This document shows, in pieces, positions 42,389-53,615 of a stretch of DNA of 64,000 bases. The stretch's first letter is position 1; every line of letters begins with the position of its first letter. Origin of the DNA: Auriscalpium vulgare (Eukaryota; Basidiomycota; Agaricomycetes; Russulales; Auriscalpiaceae); contig JAHBBC010000022.1 in NCBI GenBank assembly GCA_019915015.1, positions 434,001-498,000 on the forward strand. The letters run 5' to 3'. The notes below the pieces were generated by a model. The model was not told the origin of the DNA, did not search any database, and saw nothing but the letters and a program-made list of their open reading frames with translations. The position numbers were made by a program, and so were the translations under genes.

Positions 42389-42677
42389 CAGCAAAAGTAC
42401 CGAAAACTTGTGAGGCTTACAAGCGCTTATCTGAAAGCCCTTATGGTTACAACTTGCCAGCAATATATTTGAATCATTTCTGGTGGTCGATTGTCACGAC
42501 ATGTTGACACAACTCTCATTCGAATGTTGTAGTTTTGATATAGGGTATATGTCCACAGAGTCAGAGGCACTGTCAATTGGGTAGATATGAAGTTGGGGTT
42601 TGGTTACAAGATTCGGGGCTTTAAGATAACCACTTATAACCCCCACAATCCGCCGCAACTTTTCTGCACTTTTGCTG
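42389..42677. mobile_element. 289-bp MITE-like insertion in unit 2
   Basis: An AT-rich segment absent from unit 1 and bounded by inverted repeats: CAGCAAAAGTACCGAAAACT at the left and CAGCAAAAGTGCAGAAAAGT reading in from the right. It encodes nothing recognisable. A clean target-site duplication is not visible, so its superfamily is open. Confidence 0.75.
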
Positions 42678-43127
42678 ATGAGTATGGCATCTACCTCGGG
42701 TCCTGTCCTGCCAGTTTGGAGCTCTTCCGTCAATTCATCTCGCTTTGGACCGAGCTAGCGGGTATGGGTCCTCGAAAATGCTCAACGTCGTGCAGGGCGG
42801 CACATTAACGCGCATACCTCTGTTATACCACTCGCATCATCTTCTCCTCACCTGACTGGCTGGTACAGCTCACAGGCTCGCACAAAGCCAATGCGATATA
42901 TAATCATCACTCGTGCACGTGGGTGCGCGTCGCAGTCATTGCCTTGCCGCTCGGAGGAGCGCCCCAACGAGCTTGGCGGGCCCATGTGCACAAACGCCAT
43001 CGATCCTACTGGATTGACCATTCTCTGCGGCGCAGCCCGCCTACGACATCGGGCACAGTAATGGTCAACTTGCCAATAATTACCCGCTCCGGAAGGGCCC
43101 AGGGGGATGATATCAGTCTCCGTCAGG

Positions 43128-43135
43128 TATATAAA
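43128..43135 (+). promoter_or_regulatory. TATA box of lectin gene 2
   Basis: TATATAAA, 33 bp upstream of the start codon, same context as in unit 1. Confidence 0.65.
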
Positions 43136-43168
43136 CTCGACGGTCAGGCAGAACATCCTTATCCCAAC

Positions 43169-43763
43169 ATGCCTCTTCAATCCAACCAAGTCTACGTTCT
43201 CACCAACTTCAAGGCTGGCAACGTCGCTGACCTCTCGGGCGACGACAACCGCACTGTCATCGGATATGATTACCACGGCGGCGACAACCAGAAGGTACGC
43301 AAACTCGTCGAATTTCGCTAGCGTGGCATGCAGCTGACGTCGCGCGATAGTGGACGTTCCAGCAGGTCGACGGCGGCCAGTGGACGATCCGCTCCGTCAG
43401 CTCGGGCAAGTACCTAGGTGTTGACGGCGACCCTCGCAATGACGCGAAGGTCATCGTCGTCGACGAGCCCTACAAGTTTGACGTCTTGCCCGACGAAAAG
43501 CACACCGAGGCCTTCCGGTGGGTTGCGTCCACGCTTTATGTGTTTATCATTTGCTGACGACATGATCGGATATCATCAGTATCTACGTGCATGGCACCCA
43601 GTTCAACGTCGATCTCTACGGAGGCGACCCTGCTCCCCGCACCCCCGTCATTATCTGGTCCAAGTGGCAGGGCGACAACCAGATCTGGCGTCTCGCTCCC
43701 CGTGCGTTAAATTTTTCAATCGTTGTATACATACTCACACTGTTCCGGATTTTAGCCCAGTGA
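43169..43763 (+). CDS. Ricin-B-type beta-trefoil lectin 2, 140 aa
   Basis: Same four-exon structure as gene 1, shifted by 5,028 bp (43169-43294, 43351-43517, 43580-43701, 43756-43763). Almost identical to gene 1. The one amino-acid change I found is Thr to Lys in the segment PYTFDV/PYKFDV of the second repeat. The QxW signatures, absence of a signal peptide and TATA spacing are unchanged, so the gene looks functional. It lies in the half of unit 2 that derives from unit 1, which explains why it matches gene 1 rather than its downstream neighbour. Confidence 0.88.
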
Positions 43764-44943
43764 ACGCTGCGGATGTCTGTTGCAACGGATGTCAGAAATG
43801 TCGAAGCTAGCGAGTTGAATAGCCATTAGCCATCTTGAAATGCATTGTGTTTTCTCGAATCGTTTTCCGCCACATGGTGTAACGCAGACTGAATAAGCAA
43901 GCATTGTTTTCTCGAACGCGCGGTGCAGAGTGGGCGTTTACTATATTCGAGCGCCCGACTTGGCCTCAACCGTCATGTCGCCTACGCACTCGCATCCTCG
44001 CACACTCCACGTCAGACGCTATGTACGAACAGTCCCATGATAAGGTGAACGGGCTCGCCCACGGCGCGCGTCGACGTCCTCAAGCCCCGCCCGGGGCCGC
44101 CATCTGCTAGTGCGAGGCGAACAGGTGCGTTACCCGCGTCCTCCGTTTCTGTCAATCTTACGAAGTCCTCCGCGATTCTGGTCGGCCATAGCCATCCGCT
44201 TGCTGCAACTGTGCAAACCCCGCCCGCCCGCCAGCCATGGAACACTCGACCTGGTGCGTGCCCAGCAGAATTGATTTGCCCTCCTGACGATTCTGAATCT
44301 CTCTGGGCTGCGGCTGCCGCTGGATTTGCGTTGGATGAGTAATGGGACGATGGGATGTGGATGGGCCGGGCATGGTGAGAGCGGAGGCAGGATGCACTCG
44401 TCCACATAGTACGTGCACCACCCGTGTCGAAGCTTGCTCCCTCGCTCACGCTAGGGTTCCTCATCAGCGTGGCAGCGCGAATCAGTTCCCCGTGCGCATA
44501 CGGTGCAGCCCCGTCGACTCGTCTTCCGCGTGAGTTCCCAAGGCAACAGGCATTGCCATGCCGTTTTCTCTCGCTGACGTCGCGCTCATGCTTGCTCTGT
44601 ATTCCTGGATTAAATCGCAGAGGGCCGCTCGGTCTCTGATGTCAGCGATCTGCGACCGACGCGCACCTCTACCCCCGGGGCCCGGGCCGCAGCTGCGCAC
44701 CCGCACTGGTGAATTGCTGGTAAACCACCCGCACTGTCCGTTCGTGCAAGAGAACTTGCGTGGAACGTCACCTCGAGATGTGCGACGCGTACCGACCGGT
44801 GAAGTTTAATGCTGAGGCTGCAAAGGGGAGTTCATTTGGAAGGAGGAGTCAACGAGAGCCGCAGCTCCGGGTGCGCTACGAACGGTGAGCTTTCTGTCTA
44901 TAAGTTTTATTTATCTGATGTTGTCAGAATTTCGCTAGCGCTT

Positions 44944-44984
44944 GGGTAGACGTCTCGACTGTCGAGATGACGAGGCGTCTACCC
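44944..44984. other. Hairpin-forming inverted repeat, unit 2
   Basis: Same hairpin as at 39916-39956. Confidence 0.6.
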
Positions 44985-47429
44985 CAGCGTGCCTGACCAC
45001 TTCACTTCATATTCCACGGTCTGTCCGGCCTCTCTCTCTTACTCCTTCCTTCTTCTCGCTCACTTTGCGCTCACTTTTGCACCTCACAGCAGTTCTGTTG
45101 AGCCCTCGTGAGCGAGCATCGAGTTGTGGACCTTCTTCGCTCTCCCGGGCCCTCGCCCACGAAAACCACGGCGCCGATTCCATTCATCCTCGATTGTCGC
45201 ACCGGATGCTCTACCCCATCGATGCACGCCAGGCGCGGTACGATTGTGCAGACGTTGTGAGCGTGGGCGTGTAAGCCGCGCGCGGAGCACAGATCAAAGC
45301 GAGGCGAGGCGAGACGAGACGGTGGCGCAGAGGCAGCACGGGCCCCACATCGGTGCGCGTACCATCCCATTTAGTGTTTTCCCCTGGCTGAGTGTGTATA
45401 GCATCCTGCGCGTACTTCTGGATCAGCAGACATATCGACGCGACTGCGCTCGCACTCGGGCAGTGCAGCGCGGTCGACCGAGCCCGCAGCAGACGGAAGG
45501 CACGCGTCAAGCGCGCAATGCGTACGTCGTCAACGCAGACGCACACACCGTCGCCTCTGGGCGTTATGAAATTGTCCTTCTGGAAAAAATTAGCAATGCC
45601 TCGCCCCCAAGAGCCTGCAGACATAGACCGACAGGCGGGAAGGGCGAGCGTCTGCCGCACCGGCTCGAGATCTGCAGCACGCCGTGGCATGGTCGCTCTC
45701 CGGATGCCACCCAGCGCAACTCGTGCCCTGAATCGTCATCGAGAGAAGCCCCCGTTGGCCGGCTCTCGCCAGCCATATCCGCGCTGCGCAGACTCTGATT
45801 CCCGGGATGGACCCACGCACCACGAGTTACTGCGCAGTTCTTTGAGTTGACGGGTGCGGTTGAGCACTTATCTTCATGGGCCCTCGCGCAGTCTTTGCCC
45901 ACAAGCCATGTCGTTCCTCAGTTGCATCGCGAGCAGAAGACACGGGCGCACCGTCTCGCACTTCAACGGCACCCTCCCATCCACCGCTGGCCCATTCTCC
46001 CCCAGAATGCCGCATACCAATTTGTGCATCATGCCGCCTGTAAATCCGACCATAGCGGCCGCCACAGGAGTCAGGACGACCTGCGCATTGCTTCGACAAC
46101 GCCGAGCGTGATGGGCTACTATAGGGGTAGGCCGCACGGCCACGCTACGAAGACGTGGCCCTGCGGCGATCATCTGGCTCTTGCGACTATGGCTCTGGCT
46201 CTCATTGCGCCCTCTAACATACAGTGGAACATGGTGGGCCGCGCTTGAAATGATTTACCTGAGATTGTCCGCCGCACGTAGGTACGCCGAGTAATTCCAT
46301 GCCCTGTGCCCGCTTGCGCGAGCTTATTTCCTCATATCACAGATGAACTTCAACCACCATTGGCATGCTACGCTAATATCACGAGAGAAGCGATGCGCGT
46401 GCGGAAGGTTGGGTACGAGTGCGAGGCAGAAGACAAGTAGTACAGAGGCATCAATGGTGGTATCCAGGATGCGAGAGGGTGGGGTATGCGCTGGGGTGTG
46501 CGGTGTCGTCGATAATCGTCGCTTTTTGTGGGGGGGAAATGTCCGCCTACGCGGACTGCTGCCTCGCGCCTTGGAAGAAGAAAATAAGGAAGAAAAGAAA
46601 GAAAGACGGCGAACGGTTTCGCATTCTCGCAGAGCGAAGAAACGGCATAAACGGCCAATAATTCGTCAATATTATAATTTCGGCCGGTCCAGCCGCTTTA
46701 TCACGGTGAAACACGCCAGCGTCAGCTTTTTGTTGGAACGGCCGAGATTGAGCACCTACGAGCGCGATAGGGCTCATACGGTCAAGCATCGACATCATAT
46801 CCTATCGTATGATCTCCCTTTGAAGACAATAATAGGCTGCACAGTTGGGCAGGCGTTCGGCATTTTGCCAGATAGTTAGGCTGCCGCATTGTTCTCCTCC
46901 CCGCTTGATTCCGAGCTCTGTGGCGACTTGTGCTCGTTGTGTGGTCGTCGGTAAGCGCTTCCCCAAACCTGAATGTGTCTTCCGTTCTCTTCTGATGGAC
47001 GTCCTTGCATCCATGCGATGGCGAGGCGGCCTGGGCAGGATCGATGCTAGACGACCATGCTGGTATTAGTGAAGCAGCCCCCGCGTATGGGACCCAAGGC
47101 GGGTGACCGCTTGCTCGACGACTGCCTGACTCTGCACCTGACATTATCAGATGATGGCCACGACAAACCAGGTCTGCCCAAGACTGCAGGCTTGCCAGGC
47201 TAGGCGAGAAGCTGTTCTCTGGAACAGAGCATTCATTCTTACGTGCTACCGCCCTTTTCACGATGAGGCATATGGAGTCATGGACACCTTCAGTGGTACA
47301 ATATTGGTCTCTTCTTGCCGACCTGTCTCCCCTAGACGTGTGTGCCTCGCGATTCGAGCCAAGGCATCCTCCGCGCTACCCGCTTGCGGCGACCTCGAAT
47401 CCACTCGGAGATTACGCGTACATCAGCCT

Positions 47430-47718
47430 CAGCAAAAGTACCGAAAACTTGTGAGGCTTACAAGCGCTTATCTGAAAGCCCTTATGGTTACAACTTGCCA
47501 GCAATATATTTGAATCATTTCTGGTGGTCGATTGTCACGACATGTTGACACAACTCTCATTCGAATGTTGTAGTTTTGATATAGGGTATATGTCCACAGA
47601 GTCAGAGGCACTGTCAATTGGGTAGATATGAAGTTGGGGTTTGGTTACAAGATTCGGGGCTTTAAGATAACCACTTATAACCCCCACAATCCGCCGCAAC
47701 TTTTCTGCACTTTTGCTG
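47430..47718. mobile_element. 289-bp MITE-like insertion in unit 3
   Basis: Copy of the insertion at 42389-42677 at the equivalent position, 5,041 bp downstream, inherited by duplication and not by a second transposition. Confidence 0.75.
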
Positions 47719-48159
47719 ATGAGTATGGCATCTACCTCGGGTCCTGTCCTGCCAGTTTGGAGCTCTTCCGTCACTCCATCTCGCTTTGGACCGAGCTAGC
47801 AGGTATTCGTCGTCGAAAATGCTCAACGTCGTGCAGGGCGGCACATTGACGCGCATACCTCTGTCATACCACTCGCATAATCTTCTCTTCACCTGGCTGG
47901 CTGGCAAAGCTCACAACGCCAATGCACTATATTATCATCACTCGTGCACGTGGGTGCGCGTCGCAGTCATTGCCTTGCCACTCGGAGGAGCGCCCCAACA
48001 AGGTTGGCGGGCCCATGTGCACAAACGCCATCGATCGTTCTGGATTGAACATTCCCTGCGGCGCAGCCCGCCTACGACATCGGGCACGATAATGGTCAAA
48101 TTTCAAATAATGGCCCGCTCCGGAAGGGCCCAAGGGATGATATCATAGTCTCCGTCAGG

Positions 48160-48167
48160 TATATAAA
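48160..48167 (+). promoter_or_regulatory. TATA box of lectin gene 3
   Basis: TATATAAA, 34 bp upstream of the start codon, in the same context as units 1 and 2. Confidence 0.65.
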
Positions 48168-48201
48168 CCTGGACGGTCAGGCGGAATATCCTCACCCCAA
48201 C

Positions 48202-48800
48202 ATGCCTCTCCAATCCAACCAAGTCTACGTTATCACCAACTTCAAGGCTGGCAACGTCGTTGAACTCTCTGACGACGACAGCCGCACGGTCATCGGATTT
48301 GATTACCACGGCAGCAGCAACCAGAAGGTATGTGAGCTCGTCAAGTTTCGCTAGCGGGGCATGCGGCTGACGTCGGGCGATAGTGGAAGTTCGAGCAGGT
48401 CGACGGCGGCCAGTGGACGATCCGCTCCGTTAGCTCGGGCAAGTACCTAGGTGTTGACGGCGATCTCCGCAATGGCGAGGCGGTCATCGTCGTCGACAAG
48501 CCCTATAGGTTCGACGTCCTGCCCGACGACAAGCACCCCGAGGCCTACCGGTATGTTACGCCCACGCTTCATGTGTTCATCATTTGCTGACGACGTGATT
48601 GGATATAATCAGTATCTACGTGCATGCGACCCAGTACAACGTCGATCTCTACGGAGGCGACCCTATCCCCCGCACCCCCGTCATCATCTGGTCCAAGTGG
48701 CCGGGCGATAACCAGGTCTGGCGTCTCTCGGACCGTGCGTTATATTTTTTAATCGTTGTATACATAAGTACTCACATTTCTCCGGATTTTAGCTCTGTGA
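48202..48800 (+). CDS. Ricin-B-type beta-trefoil lectin 3, divergent paralog, 140 aa
   Basis: Exons 48202-48327, 48384-48550, 48613-48734 and 48793-48800 join in phase and give the same length as genes 1 and 2. Roughly 25 residues differ, for example VVELSDDDSR for VADLSGDDNR, FDYHGSSNQK for YDYHGGDNQK, and VWRLSDPL at the end instead of IWRLAPPQ. Both QxW signatures are kept, and changes concentrate in loops next to the usual sugar-binding pockets of the fold. This suggests diverged binding specificity, which is an inference. No signal peptide. The TATA box and intron positions are conserved, so the gene looks functional. Confidence 0.87.
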
Positions 48801-49989
48801 ATGCTGTCGGTGTCTGTAGCAACGGAGGTCAGTCGAAGCTAGCGAGTTGAATAGCCTTTAGCCATCTTGAAATGCATTGTGTGTTTGCGAATTGTTTTCC
48901 GCCAAATGGTGTAACGCAGACTGAGATCGAATAAGCAAGCATCGGTTTCTCGAATGCGCGGTTTGCAGAGTGCACGCGAACTGGGCGTTTACTATATTCG
49001 AGCGCCCGACTTGGCCTCAACCAGCATGTCGCCTACGCACTCTCATCCTCGCACACTCCACGTCAGACGCTATGTACAAACAGTCCCATGAAGAGGTGAA
49101 CGGGCTCCCCCACGGCGCGCGTTGACGTCCTCAAGCCCCGCGCGGGGCCGCCATCTGCTAGTGCGAGGCAAACAGGTGCGTTACCAGCGTCCTCCGTTTC
49201 TGTCAATCTTACGAAGTCCTCCGTGATTCTGGTCGGCCATAGCCATCCGCATGCTGCAACTGTGCAAACCCCGCCCGCCCGCCATGGAACACTCGACCTG
49301 GTCCGTGCCCAGCGGAATTGACTTTCCCTCGTGACGAGTCTGAATCGCTCTGGGCTGCGGCTGCCGCTGGATTCGCGTTGGATGAGGAATGGGACGATGG
49401 GATGTGGATGGGCCGGGCATGGTGAGAGCGGAGGCAGGATGTACTCGTCCACATAGTACGTGCACCACCCGTGTCGAAGCTTGCTCCCTCGCTCACGCTA
49501 GGGTTCCTCATCAGCGTGGCAGCGCGAATCCGTTCCCCGTGCGCATACGGTGCAGCCCCGTCGACTCGTCTTCCGCGTGAGTTCCCAAGGCAACAGGCAT
49601 TGCCATGCCGTTTTCTCTCGCTGACGTCGCGCTCACGCTTGCTCTGTATTCCTGGATCAAATCGCAGAGGGCCGCTCGGTCTCTGATGTCAGCGATCTGC
49701 GACCGACGCGCACCTCTCCCCCGGGGCCCGGGCCGCAGCTGCCCACCCACACTGGTGAATTGCTGGTGAACCACCCGCACTGTCCGTTCGTGCAAGAGAA
49801 CTTGCGTGGAACGTCACCTCGAGATGTGCGACGCGTACCGACCGGTGAAGGTTAATGCTGAGGCTGCAAAGGGGAGTTCATTTGGAAGGAGGAGTCAACG
49901 AGAGCCGCAGCTCCGGGTGCGCCACGAACGGTGAGCTTTCTGTCTATAAGTTTTATTCATCTGATGTTGTCAGAATTTTGCTAGCGCTT

Positions 49990-50030
49990 GGGTAGACGTC
50001 TCGACTGTCGAGATGACGAGGCGTCTACCC
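49990..50030. other. Hairpin-forming inverted repeat, unit 3
   Basis: Same hairpin as in units 1 and 2. Confidence 0.6.
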
Positions 50031-51178
50031 CAGCGTGCCCGACCACTTCATTGCATATTCCATGGTCTGTCCGGCCTCTCTCTCTTACTCCTTCCTTCTT
50101 CTCGCTCACTTTGCGCTCACTTTTGCACCTCACAGCAGTTCTGTTGAGCCCTCGTGAGCGAGCATCGAGTTGTGGACCTTCTTCGCTCTCCCGGGCCCTC
50201 GCCCACGAGAACAACGGCGCCGATTCCATTCATCCTCGATTGTCGCACCCGATGCTCTACCCCATCGATGCACGTCAGGCGCGGTACGATTGTGCAGACT
50301 TTGTGAGCGTGGGCGTGTAAGCCGCGCGCGGACCACAGATCAAAGCGAGGCGAGGCGAGACGAGACGGTGGCGCAGAGGCAGCACGGGCCCCACATCGGT
50401 GCGCGCACCATCCCATTTAGTGTTTTCCCTTGTCTGAGGGTGTATAGCATCCTGCGCGTACTCCTGGATCAGCAGACATATCGACGCGACTGCGCTCGCA
50501 CTCGGGCAGTGCAGCGCGGTCGACCGAGCCCGCAGCAGACGGAAGGCACGCGTCAAGCGCGCAAGGCGTACGTCGTCAACGCAGACGCACACACCGTCGC
50601 CTCTGGGCGTTATGAAATTGTCCTTCTGGAAGACATTAGCAATGCCTCTCCCCCAAGAGCCTGCAGACATCGACCGACAGGCGGGAAGGGCGAGCGTCTG
50701 CCGCACCGGCTCGAGATCTGCAGCACGCCGCATGGTCGCTCTCCGGATGCCACCCAGCGCAACTCGTGCGCTGCATCGTCATCGAGAGAAGCCCCCGTTG
50801 GCTGGCTCTCGCCAGCCATATCCGCGCTGCGCAGACTCTGACTCCCGGGATGGACCCACGCACCACGCGTTACTGCGCAGTTCTTTGAGTCGATGGGTGC
50901 GGTTGAGCACTTATCTTCATGGGCGGGCCCTCGCGCAGTCTTTGCTGACCAGCCATGTCGTTCCTCAGTTGCAATGATCGCGAGCAGACGACACGGGCGC
51001 ACCGTCTCGCCCTTCAACGGCACCCTCCCATCCACCGCTGGCCCATTCGCCCCCGGAATGCCGCATGCAACTGTGTGCAGCATGGCGCCTGTAAATCCGA
51101 CCGACGCCCTGCGCATTGCTTCGACACAACGCCGAGCGTGATGGGCTACTATAGGGGTACGCCGCACGGCCACGCTAC

Positions 51179-53615
51179 AGCGGCATCGTGAGCAGAGCCT
51201 CTGCCCTTTCCTCACGCATGCGCGCTAATTTGATTCTGCAGCTGAAAGCCCGGCACGGAGGTGTGACGCAATGGGGCTCCAGCCGCATCGTCCGCTCTCG
51301 CCGCACGGTACTAAATCGTCGCATGCGCAACCTAGTGATCATGTTCTGGCTGATATCCGGACGGGATCCGGTAAGCACTTTTATTTTGTCTCCATCTCGA
51401 GCTATCGCCATTTTAACGCTGTGAACGTGCAGGTCGACGCGAGGAGCAGCCTCTCGTGGTGTCTGCGGAATGGGAAGAGCAGATCGGGCGTTTTTTTCGG
51501 AAACATTTCCTCAACCTAAGCTACGAGCCTCTTCAGTATAGAGCAAGTACCCGATGTGGCCTCCCTTCCTTCGTCACTCTTTTAAGTCGACGTAAGCATT
51601 GATAGACGTCTTGTCATGTATGGATATCCTCGACATTGACCAAATTCAATCCGTCATTGATATAAATGTGCTACGTGAGAGTTGAAGTAGTACCCGCCGC
51701 ACGTATACGCATACTCACTGCTCCGCAGGGAGAAAGCCCACGTCTGACTGACCAGGCAAATCGCTGCCAACGCATTTGAATGGGGGCAAGTGGCAGCGCA
51801 TGCTCCGGCGTTCCATGAGAATTCCCTCCGAATTGCGGCCCTGGCCGTCTCGCACCGCTCGCGTCGGTGCCAGCCCGTTTGATTCTCGCAGCATAGCCAG
51901 CAGACGCGCATCTGCGTGATGGCATGGACACACCGGCGAGGTCCTGGCAGTGACACAGCAGATGATTGTCGCGTGTGTCGGGACAGGCCGTGCTCGCGCT
52001 CGCGCTCGGCTGCGCTGGGGGCAGCGTATAGTGTAAAAGGAGTGCGCGGTCGGCGCGAGACGGGGGTCGGCGAGAAGCCACGTCGGGACGGGATGCGGGC
52101 TCGGCGTCCGCGGGTGTATTGTGCTGAGGCTCACCGAATGTCGATGTCGATGTCGATCTAGGTGCGTTGCTTCGACGATGCGCATTCACGACGTATCCGC
52201 CGTACGCAGCGGCCACGATGCCATCCACGTCACGGGACCGGCCTCCAGGCAGCACAGCCCGCATCCGTCCCTCCGCCATGCGCCCGCAGCCATGCCCGCC
52301 GAGCCCGTCAACTGAGGTCCGGATTTGCGGTGACGTCCAACACCAAGCCGGGCCTGCCTGCCATGCGAGTCGAGTGCCGCGCGCCCAGGCCCAAGAACGA
52401 CGATGGCGCTGTCGAGTGTCCACCATAGCATCAGCGTGTCCTCATCGTGGGCGGAGATCGGAAGGCGAGGTCTCTCACCAGGCGGCGGCGCCCGCGGTCC
52501 GCGTCGTTGGGCGTGTGCCGGGTATGCGTAGGCGAGCGTGCGGCGTCCACGCCCGGTAGCCGAAGCAGATTCGAAGAGCCCGACGAAGGCGTGAAGGAAG
52601 ATGGCCTGAAGTTAGGCCATGGGCCATGGCGATGATGTGGCGATGGAGAGGAGGCCGGGGCCGCAGTCAGGCACAGAGCGTCGGGACCGAGGCGCATGGC
52701 TCCCACGGCCGCCACGTCACCTCCACCGGGGCCGTGCATTTCCTCATCCTGCTCCTTTGCTCTCCCCCGCTCACGCTCTCCCTGGCTCCGACCCTCCGCC
52801 TCCGCCACCGCCGCATTGATCCACTCCTCTCTGCCCAGACCTCGCGCGCACACGCAGACAACACCCGGCAACGTCGCCCCCGCCCCCGCCCCCTCTCTGC
52901 CCGTCGGGCTCGCTACCGTTATCCGCACCGGGGCCCCACGATCAAGCGAGTGCGTGGCGGGCGGGACGGGCGGCGAGGCGGGCGGGCGGGCGGTCGTGCG
53001 TCCTCGGACTGGATTCGGGTTGAGTGTACTGCGCGGCGGACAGCGGTGCGTGCGGCCTGGCAAGCGGGCTAGGACTGCGGTGGTTCCGGATCCATGGACG
53101 ACCGGGACGCACGGCCACGCGCACTAGCAGTGCACTGTCGGCGTGCGCGAACGCGCACATGCACATGCACAGGCTCTGGCGCGCACTGGGGCCTGGCGAA
53201 TCCGATCGGCCAGCACGTCGCACACCGCCGAGTCTTCTCGCTGTCCAGCGACGCGGAGGACGGTCTGCGCGCTGTTCTGGCTGTATCCCTGTCGCACAGC
53301 GCCGGCCCATTCGCAGGCGCGGGCGTGGAGCGCGCGGCTGCGCGTGCGCGTCTGGCGGTGCGTATGCGGGGTGCACGGGACTCGGCCCGATCGCCGGGAA
53401 GAAGGGCGAGCGCGTGGTCTTATGCTCGCCGTCTCCTTCCGTGCTCGAGTAGCGTCCGCTATCTGCTTGTCGGTCTGAGATAGATGTATACGACTCTTGT
53501 GTTGGGACGGAGCGTCGCCAGCCCCCCGGAGTGCCAGCGCATCCCCTGCTCTGGTTCTCCATCTCCAGGCCGACAACCGCGCGCTCGCACCATCCTCGCT
53601 GACCGCATGCCTCCG
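51179..53615. other. GC-rich gene-poor stretch
   Basis: 51,179-51,300 continues repeat R1. About 52,000-53,450 is very GC-rich with simple-sequence character (runs such as GCGGGCGGGCGGGCGG near 52,975 and CACATGCACATGCACA near 53,156). Long open frames occur on both strands but with biased composition and no family match, so I call no gene. 53,500-53,615 resembles the start of R1 at 35,090-35,160. Confidence 0.45.
53608..53615. repeat. hAT target-site duplication, left
   Basis: TGCCTCCG, repeated exactly at 54874-54881. Confidence 0.85.

Larger units (their letters stand above)
41110..46148 (+). repeat. Lectin-bearing tandem unit 2 (5,039 bp), recombinant
   Basis: Second direct repeat. Left of about 42,720 it resembles unit 3: the MITE is present, and a short form near 41,690 reads TTGTTGGAACGG where unit 1 reads TTGTTGAACTGGAACGG. 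Right of about 42,733 it resembles unit 1, including the lectin gene. One lectin gene, no other gene supported. Confidence 0.92.
46149..51178 (+). repeat. Lectin-bearing tandem unit 3 (5,030 bp)
   Basis: Third direct repeat, carrying the MITE and the most divergent lectin gene. It ends at GCCACGCTAC, where the sequence runs on into AGCGGCATCGTGAGCAGAG. That continuation is the natural one within R1, as at 35,770. The other two unit junctions instead jump back to GAAGACGTGG. Confidence 0.92.
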
